Shown: in pieces, positions 23,597 through 32,864 of the stretch
How positions within the stretch are numbered: position 1 is the first letter of the stretch
Layout of the letters: each line of letters begins with the position of its first letter
NCBI GenBank assembly: GCA_964517675.1
Contig: CAZFEL010000001.1
Coordinates: 62,001-126,000 of the forward strand
Length of the DNA stretch: 64,000 bases
Direction: 5' to 3'
Source: Asbonarchaeum sp964517675
GTDB lineage: Archaea; Nanohalarchaeota; Nanosalinia; Nanosalinales; Nanoanaerosalinaceae
Program-made: the position numbers and the translations under genes
Notes under the pieces: generated by a model
The model's database searches: none
What the model saw: the letters and a program-made list of their open reading frames with translations, nothing else
What the model was told of the DNA's origin: nothing

Positions 23597-26500
23597 CTCG
23601 CCGTGGAACCGGACCTCCCCCAGTAATATCGTCTTACCAGCTTCCCCATCTCCCGTTCCAGGACCGCATCCAGCTCGTCCCGGACCGACACCGGGATCCC
23701 CGTCGTCTCCCGGGTTGTGGTGCCATCTTCCACCGTGACGGTTGCCCGTCCCTCCGGGGTCATGTACCGGCGCTCGATCGCATCGTCCGTGACCACGACA
23801 TCGAGGGCCGCATCACTCATCCGGAGGCGCCGCAATGTGCCTGCAGGGGACTGCTCGAGTACAACCTCTGCCCCGGCACGGGAGACCGACAGCCGCCTAT
23901 TGTCGGAGCTATGAGATGCCTCGAACTGCTCCGAGAGGGTTCTAGAGGATATCATGTGTCTGAAAGCCGTCAAAATATCTTCCAGCGGCGGCTTCTCCTG
24001 GACAGCGATTGTCTCTGTGATGTTCCTGCCGCCCACCCGGATCGTGACGTTCCGCTCGCCCGGCAGGAAGGCCTGAGCGGTGACAGTCGCGTTCCGGTAC
24101 CGGCCCGGACCAGCATCAAGATCGGTTCTTCCGGGCTCGAAAGCAGCCGCCTGGACGCCGTCCGCCGGTACGAACTCTGCAACGACCGTTCTAGAGGTCG
24201 AGGCCGGTTTCTGCACTCCGACAGTGATTGGGAACCGTTCACCGGTCTCGACCGTCTCAGGGGTCGCTATATCGACATCTGGACGCTCCTGATTGGTTTG
24301 GCCGACAGTCACGGTCTCCCTGACCGGGCCAGCACGGACCTCACCAGCGTGGACCGCCCGGAGGAGGTATCTCCCCTCGCTGAGGTTCGACCAAGATGTG
24401 TTCCCGTCCTCGACCATCTTCCTGTCCCGCCAGGTCTCGTTCCGGACCTCGATGACGGTCGTCCCGTCTTCGATCCCGCTGACATCGATGCTGACCGCAT
24501 CGGCGGTTGCCTCTGCATCGAGATCGAGTCGCTCAGGCTGGTCGACGCGGACGATGACCTCAGGCCGCGGATAGACCTCAAGGCCACTCTCGCGGTAGGT
24601 CGCTGCCGTCCGCCTGACGGTGAGCTGTACCCGGCCATCTGGCAGCTCGTGGGTCTCGTACTGGACCGGCTCCGAGGGCACAGGTCCGGAAACGTCGGTT
24701 CCGACGTCGTATCGCCGACCGTCAGCCCGCTCCGTCCCGACTGCGAGGACCTCCGTGCCGGCCGGGAACGTCTTCTCCATGCGGTAGAATGGCACAGTGA
24801 GGTTCCCGATACTGCTCGAGGGCAACCCCTCGATAAGCGGCCGTCCATCGATCTCCGTTATCTTTGCCTCCGGCGTCCAGGTGTAAGTACACTCGGTGCC
24901 GTCACAGCCCCTCTCGAGGTCCGGGAGGTCCGGCAGGACCGGATCCTTGATCGTCTCCGGGTCACCGTACTGGACGAACGAGGCTCTGGTCTTGTTCAGC
25001 CTGGCGCTGTGGCGCCAGTAGGCGTTCGGGACGATGAGATCGTTCGGGTCAAAGACCCAGCCATCGATCAGGTCATTCAAGGCCCTTCGTGCAGCCTGAC
25101 CACGCGTGAACCCCGTCTTCATGTACCCGCGTGCCAGCTTGCCGGAGTACGGAGTATAGGTGGCCGCCGTGTGCCCCACCATACCGGACGCACCGTCGTG
25201 TAGCACGCGGTCAGCGATCGACCCGGCTGCTGCCTTGCTCGAGGTGTCATACAGGAACCCGTCGACGTCCGGCCGGTAGCTGTTCGTGCCGTTGTACTGG
25301 TTGAACGGCCCGTCCTCGAAGTCGAGCCGTGTACCATCCTCGTTCGGCAGCAGCCAGTGGGTGCCGTTGCCTGCACCGGTATAGATAAGCTTTCCTGCTC
25401 CAGGGAGACGTTCTGCCAGTCCGGAAGCGTTCAGTTCAGGGTGCGGATCAAGGATCGACGCTATCACGTCCACACTCAGCTCCTGGCTGTCGTTGTACGT
25501 GTCAAGCCGGGCGGCGATCTCTGCGAGTCCCTCCCTGTCCACATCAATGTCGTACTCCAGGTACGCCTGCAGCAGCTTCGTCATCTCCCTGACCGACAGA
25601 GCACCACCGAAGACATCGGCCAGTTTCCGGAGACGGGCGGCTCTGGTGGAGTTCTGTTCAGCGACCGCACCCGAGGACGCAAGCTCCTCGGTGAACAGGT
25701 CCGCATGCAGCAGGACGGTCTGGAAGGCATCGTGGATCTCGCCCTCCTCGAGGTCCTGGCTGAGTACTTCCCGGGCACGGGTGAGGTTCCGCGGATCAGC
25801 TGTCCCGATCAAGCGGTACAGCAGCCCCCGAACCGCCATGTCGATGTCCCGGATCGTTGTCCGGTTCTCGACGAGGAGGTCGGTCTCGATGCCCCGGTCC
25901 TCGAGTGTCGAGGCGATCCTGTCCCCGGTCCAGAGCCCGCCGCCGTGGTTGAGCAGGACCTGGGGCCAGGTGGGCTTGCGGTAGGATGAGGCGACCACGG
26001 CGCTGTCCGAGCGCTCGGATCCCTCCATCACGGCAGCGGCCGCCTCCAGGTCCGCAGGCATCCTGCCAGGGTTGAGGTCCACTCGGCCGTCGCCGTTGAT
26101 GTCGGTGTAGGGCAGGTCAGATGGGAACGCATCCCCGTCACGCGGGTCATCCCGGATGACGGCAGTGTCCTCCATCGGGTCCGTCTTGGTGGCCTGTGGA
26201 GTGCCGAACAGGGTGAGATAGGTGCCGTCCAGCATCGACGTCGTAGCGTTGAATCCCATGTTGTGGTCGGCGAGCCGGAGGAGCCCGAGCTCGAGTGCCC
26301 TAGTGTGGTTCTCGACACTACCTGAGGCCGGTTGGAGATAGGCTCCGTTGTCCGCGGCGTACCTGCCCGCCAGAGCGCTGGACGGTGCATCCTGATCCGC
26401 GAGCACGATATGATCGATCCCCGATCTGGTCTCGAGTGACCGCTCGATCAGCTCCTCACTGGAGAGATCGACGAGCTCGCGGTCACCGTCCTCGTCCATC

Positions 26501-27474
26501 ACCAGTGGCAGGCCCTTCCGCCTGGCATAGGCTGCCGCCCGGAGCTGGTTGGCGCGGTCCTCACCGGCACGGACGGCCCTGGAGGCGTTCGGCAAAAAGA
26601 CCTGCGGGATGTCGGACGGCTCGATCGATGTGGCGTTGATCCCGGCCGTGTCCACATCACCGACAGCATAGATCCTGTCCGGGTCCTCGGCCTCGATCCG
26701 CTCCCTGACGTAGGCATCGACCTCCTCCCGGACAACAAGTGGCTGATCGACGACCGAGGCCATCAGGGCTGGTTTCCAGGACGGATGGGCTATGAGGAGG
26801 GATGATGGTGGGGCTTCATCAAACGAGTTGCTTCCGTCGTCTTTGATAATCAAATCATCGAACAATCCCACTTCACCAGGTTTGTTTGATTTAAATGCAA
26901 ATTTGTATGGAGTAAAACCGCCTCTAATATTTTCGAAAACTCCGAACATGCGAAGATCTTCTATGCGTGTTCCAGCCCGTGAAAGAATCTCTCTGTTATT
27001 CCGAAACAGTCTTACGTCGGCACTCCAAGGACCCGTCCTGTTGATAACCACCTTATACTCCGTATCCGCTTCGACATCAAAATCAGTAGTGGGGTAGCGC
27101 TTATACCCGCGATGATTTTGTTGATTAGATACAAACCGTATAACCGGCCTGACCCCCATATATTCTCTGAAAGAATGTTTATTTTTGTTTTCGCCCTCAC
27201 CAAAAATCCATGTTACGGTGTTGCCGACATTGCTACCGCTCTTCTTGTAGGAAATGGATTCCCATCCCTCTACCGGTTCAGGCAGCATGAGAGAAATTTT
27301 CTCGTTTTCGATACGGAGCTTCCTATCGCCATCAACGTTGACAATATTAGAAGCTACTTCAGGAGGCAAATCGGTAGGATTCTCGAAATCTTCTTTATAC
27401 TCGTTCGATGCTACTGCCGTTGAGATGAGGACTAAAACGATAGCGAATGCAGCCGCAGACTTGATCAGATTCAT
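23593..27474 (-). CDS. Large secreted surface protein with possible gingipain (C25)-like central region
   Basis: 1293 residues starting with a clear signal peptide (MNLIKSAAAFAIVLVLISTAVAS). Residues about 25-215 look like a jelly-roll (laminin-G-like) domain. A long alpha/beta part follows; DLPYTDINGDGRVDLNPGRMPAD (around 470) resembles the YxDxNGDGxxDxxxGRxP signature of peptidase family C25, and NHGGGLW and MVGHTAA are His/Gly blocks nearby, but no matching catalytic cysteine is evident. The C-terminal third has Ig-like beta repeats. The first roughly 230 codons are clearly AT-richer than the rest, suggesting a grafted N-terminal domain. No C-terminal membrane anchor is seen. Confidence 0.6.
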   Translation of the reverse strand: MNLIKSAAAFAIVLVLISTAVASNEYKEDFENPTDLPPEVASNIVNVDGDRKLRIENEKISLMLPEPVEGWESISYKKSGSNVGNTVTWIFGEGENKNKHSFREYMGVRPVIRFVSNQQNHRGYKRYPTTDFDVEADTEYKVVINRTGPWSADVRLFRNNREILSRAGTRIEDLRMFGVFENIRGGFTPYKFAFKSNKPGEVGLFDDLIIKDDGSNSFDEAPPSSLLIAHPSWKPALMASVVDQPLVVREEVDAYVRERIEAEDPDRIYAVGDVDTAGINATSIEPSDIPQVFLPNASRAVRAGEDRANQLRAAAYARRKGLPLVMDEDGDRELVDLSSEELIERSLETRSGIDHIVLADQDAPSSALAGRYAADNGAYLQPASGSVENHTRALELGLLRLADHNMGFNATTSMLDGTYLTLFGTPQATKTDPMEDTAVIRDDPRDGDAFPSDLPYTDINGDGRVDLNPGRMPADLEAAAAVMEGSERSDSAVVASSYRKPTWPQVLLNHGGGLWTGDRIASTLEDRGIETDLLVENRTTIRDIDMAVRGLLYRLIGTADPRNLTRAREVLSQDLEEGEIHDAFQTVLLHADLFTEELASSGAVAEQNSTRAARLRKLADVFGGALSVREMTKLLQAYLEYDIDVDREGLAEIAARLDTYNDSQELSVDVIASILDPHPELNASGLAERLPGAGKLIYTGAGNGTHWLLPNEDGTRLDFEDGPFNQYNGTNSYRPDVDGFLYDTSSKAAAGSIADRVLHDGASGMVGHTAATYTPYSGKLARGYMKTGFTRGQAARRALNDLIDGWVFDPNDLIVPNAYWRHSARLNKTRASFVQYGDPETIKDPVLPDLPDLERGCDGTECTYTWTPEAKITEIDGRPLIEGLPSSSIGNLTVPFYRMEKTFPAGTEVLAVGTERADGRRYDVGTDVSGPVPSEPVQYETHELPDGRVQLTVRRTAATYRESGLEVYPRPEVIVRVDQPERLDLDAEATADAVSIDVSGIEDGTTVIEVRNETWRDRKMVEDGNTSWSNLSEGRYLLRAVHAGEVRAGPVRETVTVGQTNQERPDVDIATPETVETGERFPITVGVQKPASTSRTVVAEFVPADGVQAAAFEPGRTDLDAGPGRYRNATVTAQAFLPGERNVTIRVGGRNITETIAVQEKPPLEDILTAFRHMISSRTLSEQFEASHSSDNRRLSVSRAGAEVVLEQSPAGTLRRLRMSDAALDVVVTDDAIERRYMTPEGRATVTVEDGTTTRETTGIPVSVRDELDAVLEREMGKLVRRYYWGRSGSTAR

Positions 27475-27557
27475 AGATCCTAAATAATCGCCTCTTTTTA
27501 AATTCCGGTATCAAACACCCAACTACCGGACACGATGGAACAACATGACACGTTGAT

Positions 27558-28691
27558 ATGACCATGAAAATCGCACTCTATCACCCATGGATCAAATCGA
27601 AGGGCGGCGCTGAACGATTATTGTTCGAATACGCTGACCGCTCAGAGCATGATGTCGACATCATAACACAGTTCCACGGAGGATCGTTCGAAGAGTACGG
27701 GACAGAACCCATAGTACTTTCAGAAAGCGATATACCCCGCGGATTCGTCCGTAAGGGTGTTTCAGCCGGATACAGGATACTGCTATCAGACCTCGACCTC
27801 GAAGAGTATGATGCGTTGATTGTCTCTGAATCTGGTATAGGCTGCCTCGTTACCCTGCGGAACCACATCGATCCCACGATATGTTACTGCCACACACCCC
27901 TCAGGGCCGCCCACAGCTTCTACCACGATTATCTCGACCAGTACGGCTTTTTCTCACGCCAGATTTTCAGGACCGCCGTCCACAGCTATATGCTGCTGGA
28001 ACGACAGGCCTGGAACCGGTTCGACGCCGTGATCTGCAACAGCCAGACAACCCTCGACACCGTGGAGGAGGCGGGGCTCGGAAGGAACGTCCCGAAAAGC
28101 ATCATCTACCCTGGTGCCGATGTTGAGCAGTTCAGGAACGACGGGAAAGGCGACTACTTCCTCTATCCGAGCAGGTTCAAAAAGTACAAACGACAGGAGC
28201 TCGCCATTGAAGCGTTCAAGGAATACAGGGAACGGACAGATAAACACCATCGCCTCATCCTCGCCGGCTACCCGGATGCCGAGACGTACCTAGACGAGCT
28301 CCGGGGACGGGCGGACGACGACATTGAGATTAGGACCGATGTCAGCGACGAAGAGATGCGGGAACTGTACGCAGAAAGCTGTGCGGTCCTGTTCACCGCA
28401 AGCCGTGAGGACTGGGGTATCGTCCCGGTTGAGGCTATGGCCTCCGGCAAGCCTGTTATCGCTACAGACGAGGGTGGGCCGACCGAGAGCATCCAGGACG
28501 GCCACAACGGCTTCCTCGTCCCCGCCAACGCAGGGATGATCGCCGACAGGATGACAACGCTTACCGACGATGAAGATATCTACGAAAGGATGTCAAAAAA
28601 GGCAGAAGAACGTGCACAGGAGTTCACCTGGGATGCGTTCACGACCAAGCTAGATGCTGAGGTGGAACAATCAGTCCAGCAACGACGCTGA
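27558..28691 (+). CDS. Family 4 glycosyltransferase
   Basis: 377 residues (373 or 375 from a second ATG at 27564). KIALYHPWIKSKGGAERLLFEYA is a GT4 acceptor-domain start, and FTASREDWGIVPVEAMASGKPVIATDEGGPTESI is the GT4 nucleotide-sugar-binding Ex7E block. It has no membrane segment and acts at the cytosolic face. It begins a run of four glycosyltransferases joined by 4-base stop-start overlaps. The 5' quarter is somewhat AT-rich and the remainder is GC-rich like its neighbours. Confidence 0.88.
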   Translation: MTMKIALYHPWIKSKGGAERLLFEYADRSEHDVDIITQFHGGSFEEYGTEPIVLSESDIPRGFVRKGVSAGYRILLSDLDLEEYDALIVSESGIGCLVTLRNHIDPTICYCHTPLRAAHSFYHDYLDQYGFFSRQIFRTAVHSYMLLERQAWNRFDAVICNSQTTLDTVEEAGLGRNVPKSIIYPGADVEQFRNDGKGDYFLYPSRFKKYKRQELAIEAFKEYRERTDKHHRLILAGYPDAETYLDELRGRADDDIEIRTDVSDEEMRELYAESCAVLFTASREDWGIVPVEAMASGKPVIATDEGGPTESIQDGHNGFLVPANAGMIADRMTTLTDDEDIYERMSKKAEERAQEFTWDAFTTKLDAEVEQSVQQRR

Positions 28692-29698
28692 TATCGACCG
28701 TCTACAACGAAGAAGACACCATCGAGAAGCTGTTGGACTCCATCGTCCAGCAATCACGGCAGCCGGACGAGGCCGTCATCGTCGACGGTGGCTCGGACGA
28801 TGGGACCTACGAGATACTGCAGGAATACGCGGCCAAGCACGACTTCATCCGCGCCATCCAGGAAGATGGATGCAATATCGCTGAAGGCCGGAACACCGCC
28901 GTCCGGGAGGCAAGCAACGACTACATCGTCGGCACCGATGGTGGCTGCGTCCTGGACGAGTATTGGTACGAGGAGATGACGAAGCAATTCGAGGACGGTG
29001 CCGAGTACGTCATCGGGATGTTCGAGCCTCTGTACGACAACCTGTTCGAGAAAGTCCAAGGTAAGATCGTCTGCTCGCCCCACACCGTCGAGGAGCTGGA
29101 GAAAGGAAACCGCGGTCCGAGCTCGCGGTCCGTCGGCTTCTCCAGACAGGCATGGGAGGACGCCGGCGGCTACCCTGAAGATCTGTATACCGGTGAGGAT
29201 TCGAAGTTCAACGCCCAGGTCATGGCGGCCGGCTACGAGCCGGCAATCGCGGAGGACGCCTACGTCTACTGGCGGATGCGGCCGGACTGGCGCAGCTTCT
29301 TCGACCAGTTCTACACCTACGGGGAGGGTGACGCCCGCGGTGGCAACCTGTTCACCCACCCCTCCCAGAAGCTCGGGATATCAAAGAACGTCTGGCTCAA
29401 GCTCCAGGGCGAGTTCACCATCCTTGCGTTGCTCATAACCCCCTATGGACTGTGGCAGAAGACGGCCTGGGCGCCCCTTGCAGGACTGTCGGCACTGGGC
29501 GGGCTTGCGGTCCCGACGCTTTACTACCTCGGAGCGTTGAAACAAGCCGCCAAGGATGACGGTATCAGGGCGCTCGGGATTGGAATACTGCTCACCCAGG
29601 TCAAAAGCTGGGGGTGGTACCTCGGCTTCAAGAAGGAGCTACTCAGGCATCCAAAACTGTTTGTCAAGCAGATCGCGGAGTGGTGGGAGCAGCGATGA
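28688..29698 (+). CDS. Family 2 glycosyltransferase with non-standard CTG start
   Basis: 336 residues if read from CTG at 28688, which overlaps the preceding stop as CTGA, exactly where sister genes have ATGA. From there the protein begins xISTVYNEEDTIEKLLDSI, the expected first strand of a GT-A fold; VDGGSDDGT, DGGCVLDEYW and TGEDSKFN follow as the DxD and acceptor motifs. No in-frame ATG, GTG or TTG exists between the upstream stop at 28658 and 28733, and a start at 28733 would delete the first strand. Two hydrophobic segments near the C-terminus anchor it to the membrane. It probably adds a sugar to a lipid-linked glycan. Confidence 0.78.
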   Translation: MISTVYNEEDTIEKLLDSIVQQSRQPDEAVIVDGGSDDGTYEILQEYAAKHDFIRAIQEDGCNIAEGRNTAVREASNDYIVGTDGGCVLDEYWYEEMTKQFEDGAEYVIGMFEPLYDNLFEKVQGKIVCSPHTVEELEKGNRGPSSRSVGFSRQAWEDAGGYPEDLYTGEDSKFNAQVMAAGYEPAIAEDAYVYWRMRPDWRSFFDQFYTYGEGDARGGNLFTHPSQKLGISKNVWLKLQGEFTILALLITPYGLWQKTAWAPLAGLSALGGLAVPTLYYLGALKQAAKDDGIRALGIGILLTQVKSWGWYLGFKKELLRHPKLFVKQIAEWWEQR

Positions 29699-30765
29699 AG
29701 ATCGGTATGCTCACCACACAGTTCGCAGATGTCGGCGGCGTGGAGAACGTCGTCCGTGAGCTCTCCCGGCGATTGGCGACCGAACACGAAATATCATTGA
29801 TTACACGGGAACGAGAACAGAATACCGCATCATTCGATGATTCTTTCACCGACGTCCACGTCATCAAGGACACCGAGAGCTACACGTCCTACCTGCGGAA
29901 TGGACGGCGATTCTTCAAGGGACATGGCGCAGACTTCGATGTTATCCACATCCACAACTGGTCCCCGGTCCTGGCACTGGCCGGCCTGGATGTGCCGACT
30001 GTGATGACCCTGCACGGCACCACATACAACGTCGTCCGGGAACGGCATGGTCTGCTCAAGGCGCTGCCGTACTGGCCGCTGGAAGAGATCGCCCTCCAGG
30101 TGCCCGATATCGTGACCTCGATCACCAGGAGCCACCTCAATCCGTTCTGGACCGTCCGGCCGGTCGAGATCATCAGGAACGGGGTCGACACCGACCGGTT
30201 CCGGCCCAGGCCCGACGAACGTGAGGAGCTGCGGGACAAGTGGAACGTCGACGGCCTCGGCGTGCTGATCGTCGGCAGCCACATCGAGCGGAAGGGCCAC
30301 CGCGAGACGTTGATCGCCGCGAGCGAGCTCGACCAGGAGGCGACCGTGATGATCCCATCGACAGGCCCGCTGACCGAGGACCTGAAGGAGCTGGCCGAGA
30401 CCCTGGACGTCAACGCCCGGTTCTACGGCAGAGTATCCGACGAACGGCTCGCCGAGCTATACAGCACGGCCGACGTGTTCTGCCTCCCCAGCACCGGCGA
30501 GGGACTGCCACTTTCCATGCTCGAGGCGATGAGTGCGGGCCTTCCCGTCATCGTCTCCGATGTCGGGGACAACCGCGAGATCGTCGAGGAGAGCGAGGCA
30601 GGCTGGACGGTCGCGAAGGACGGCACCGACATCTTCCACACGCTCCAGACCATCGAGCGGTTCGAGGAGAAAGGACAGAATGCTCGGGAATACGCGGAAG
30701 AGCGGCTTGGGTGGGACAGTATTGTAAAGCAGTACGAAGAAGTGTACAGGAGGGCAACACGATGA
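29695..30765 (+). CDS. Family 4 glycosyltransferase
   Basis: 356 residues. MKIGMLTTQFADVGGVENVVRELSRRL is a GT4 N-terminal domain; HGTTYNVVRER, NGVDTDRF and the FCLPSTGEGLPLSMLEAMSAGLPVIVSDVGDNREIV block form the donor site with its Ex7E motif. ATGA overlaps on both sides couple it to the genes before and after. Specificity cannot be read from sequence. Confidence 0.88.
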   Translation: MKIGMLTTQFADVGGVENVVRELSRRLATEHEISLITREREQNTASFDDSFTDVHVIKDTESYTSYLRNGRRFFKGHGADFDVIHIHNWSPVLALAGLDVPTVMTLHGTTYNVVRERHGLLKALPYWPLEEIALQVPDIVTSITRSHLNPFWTVRPVEIIRNGVDTDRFRPRPDEREELRDKWNVDGLGVLIVGSHIERKGHRETLIAASELDQEATVMIPSTGPLTEDLKELAETLDVNARFYGRVSDERLAELYSTADVFCLPSTGEGLPLSMLEAMSAGLPVIVSDVGDNREIVEESEAGWTVAKDGTDIFHTLQTIERFEEKGQNAREYAEERLGWDSIVKQYEEVYRRATR

Positions 30766-31859
30766 AGATCATGGTCGTCATCCCAAAGTACGTTCCCGAT
30801 ACCTATGGGGGCGCAGAGTTCGAGGCGAAGTGGCTCTCAGAGGCCTTCGTCGAGCACGGCCACGAGATCGTGCTGGTGACCGAGGAATCGGACGAGCTAC
30901 CGCGGAAGACAGAGGAGAACGGCGTGATGGTCTACCGGACCATCAAGCAGGGAAGGGCTGCAAATCCCCAAGCATACTACGAAGTCTTGAAACAGTGGCG
31001 GCAGGAGGAACCTGATGTTATCCATGGTCACCACGTCTATCCCACAGGGCTCTGGCTGTACCCTATCATGAAGCTGAGCTCGACTCCAGTCTTCCTCACG
31101 TCTCATGCCGAGGATATTCGCGGTGAGAACAGGTGGGAAAACGGTGTGCGAGCAGATCCAAAGAAGGCCAGGCTGGTGGAGGCGGCGGCCCGAGCCTGTA
31201 ACAAGCTCATCCTCTGTGGGAGCAACCTCATCGAAGAAGCAGAAGATATGGGTCTCGACGAAGACGATTACACCGTCATCAACAACGCCATCCCTCTTGA
31301 GTACGAGGAACTGAATGAAGAGACGATCAAAGACGTCTACTCGGAGTACGGGCTCGATTCCGATAAGAAGACGGCCTTCTTTATCTCCAGGCTCGTCCCC
31401 AAGAAAGGGCTCGATGTGTTGCTAGACGCTGTTGCGGAAGGGGGTCTTGAGGACATCCAGTTCGTCATTGCGGGAACAGGGCCACTTGAAGACGATCTAC
31501 AGGAACGGGTGGACGAGGAAGAGCTTGACAACGTCCATCTCATCGGCCGGATACCGGAACAGCACAAGGAGGCGTTCTTCCAGGGTTGTGACATCTTCGT
31601 CTTCCCGAGCTACAGCGAGGGTTTTCCCATCGTCATACTTGAAGCGATGAAGTACGGATGTACGATCGTGGCCAGTGATATTCCGGGGCCAAGAGATGTA
31701 TTAAATAAGGAAAATGCATCATTGTTTTCACCAGGAAATAAAAAGGAGCTTATTTCAGTCTTCAAAAAAACTCGAGATAATCCTAACTTTCAGTCCTCAA
31801 TTAAAGAGCTATCACCAAAGAACGTGGCAGAAAAGTATATTAATGCATTCCTCAACTGA
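30762..31859 (+). CDS. Family 4 glycosyltransferase with AT-rich 3' end
   Basis: 365 residues. IPKYVPDTYGGAEFEAKWLSEAF, GHHVYPTGLW, FISRLVPKKGLDVLLDA and FVFPSYSEGFPIVILEAMKYGCTIVASDIPGPRDVL identify a GT4 enzyme. ATGA-coupled to the gene before. The final 170 bases (from about 31690) switch to AT-rich composition with different codon use, so the last 55 or so residues may come from a recombined allele. Ends the four-gene glycosyltransferase run. Confidence 0.87.
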   Translation: MKIMVVIPKYVPDTYGGAEFEAKWLSEAFVEHGHEIVLVTEESDELPRKTEENGVMVYRTIKQGRAANPQAYYEVLKQWRQEEPDVIHGHHVYPTGLWLYPIMKLSSTPVFLTSHAEDIRGENRWENGVRADPKKARLVEAAARACNKLILCGSNLIEEAEDMGLDEDDYTVINNAIPLEYEELNEETIKDVYSEYGLDSDKKTAFFISRLVPKKGLDVLLDAVAEGGLEDIQFVIAGTGPLEDDLQERVDEEELDNVHLIGRIPEQHKEAFFQGCDIFVFPSYSEGFPIVILEAMKYGCTIVASDIPGPRDVLNKENASLFSPGNKKELISVFKKTRDNPNFQSSIKELSPKNVAEKYINAFLN

Positions 31860-31871
31860 GATAGACATCAT

Positions 31872-32810
31872 TTATAGTACACAATTAAATTTTTTATACC
31901 ACTCTACAGTCCTTTTAAGCCCTTCATCAAACCCTATCGATGGCTCCCACCCCAGCTGGTCCCGCAGCTTCGAGTCATCGATAGCGTACCTGAAATCATG
32001 ACCTTTCCTGTCATCAACGAACTCGATGAGGTCCTCTGACGCATCTGTCAGCTCCAGTATCTTTTCAGTGACCTCGCGCACACTCTTCCTCGTCGTCCCT
32101 CCGACATTGTACACCTCAGGGTTACCGTGTTCCAGCACGGTGAAGATTGCCTCGCAGAGGTCCTCGACAAAAATCCACTGGCGGACGTGCTCACCGCTCC
32201 CGTAGATAGGCAGTGATTCCCCCTGCAGGGCCCGCGCGATGAACTTCGGTATCAGCTTCTCCTCATGCTGTCGTGGTCCATATGCATTGGTCGGGCGGAT
32301 CACCGAGATCGGAAGGTCGTAGGTCTCCCAGAACGCGTTGACGAACATATCGGCCGCTGCCTTGCTCGCAGAGTACGGAGAGCTCGGATCCAGACAATCG
32401 CTTTCTGTGAATTCTCCTTCCTGGATACTCCCATATACCTCATCCGTCGAGATATGGACTGCTCGACGGATATCAGCATCCCGCATCTGATCGAAAAGCG
32501 TGAACGTCCCCTCGACATTACTGCGGACGAACGGTTTACCCGACTCGATGCTCCTGTCAACGTGGGACTCTGCAGCAAAGTTCACAACGTAATCGACGTC
32601 GTCAAGAACATCCTTGACCACCCCTTCATCCCGTATATCCTCTTCATGGAAATTCATATCATCCATCACCGGAGAGAGGCGTGACCTATCGGCCGCGTAC
32701 GTCATCTTATCGATCACATAGACTTCATCAAACCGTTCGACAGCCATAAGGACAAAATTGGAGCCGATGAAACCTGCTCCCCCCGTCACAAGGATCGACG
32801 AATCTCCCAT
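31872..32810 (-). CDS. rfbB: dTDP-glucose 4,6-dehydratase
   Basis: 312 residues. GGAGFIGSNFV is the NAD-binding turn; FAAESHVDRSI, STDEVYGSI and YSASKAAAD supply the catalytic Thr/Asp/Glu and YxxxK residues typical of RmlB, and RPTNAYGPRQ is the substrate region. It converts dTDP-glucose to the 4-keto-6-deoxy sugar. It is divergent from the matching nucleotidyltransferase gene, across a 54-base promoter region. No rmlC or rmlD is seen, so the end sugar need not be rhamnose. Confidence 0.91.
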   Translation of the reverse strand: MGDSSILVTGGAGFIGSNFVLMAVERFDEVYVIDKMTYAADRSRLSPVMDDMNFHEEDIRDEGVVKDVLDDVDYVVNFAAESHVDRSIESGKPFVRSNVEGTFTLFDQMRDADIRRAVHISTDEVYGSIQEGEFTESDCLDPSSPYSASKAAADMFVNAFWETYDLPISVIRPTNAYGPRQHEEKLIPKFIARALQGESLPIYGSGEHVRQWIFVEDLCEAIFTVLEHGNPEVYNVGGTTRKSVREVTEKILELTDASEDLIEFVDDRKGHDFRYAIDDSKLRDQLGWEPSIGFDEGLKRTVEWYKKFNCVL

Positions 32811-32832
32811 ACATATACGTCATTTATAGGAG

Positions 32833-32842
32833 TTTTTTAACG
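32833..32842. promoter_or_regulatory. Candidate shared TATA element between rfbB and rfbA
   Basis: GTTTTTTAAC on the plus strand reads GTTAAAAAAC on the minus strand. Its centre is 27 bases from the rfbB start and 28 from the rfbA start, so one AT element could direct both. A TTTATAG at 32823 is another possibility. Confidence 0.4.
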
Positions 32843-32864
32843 ATTGCACCCTATCACCCTACCT

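Noticed and set aside
23911..25203. A 430-codon plus-strand frame
   Set aside because: Antisense to the large secreted protein, which has a signal peptide and coherent domains; the plus product is low-complexity Arg/Pro/Val sequence.
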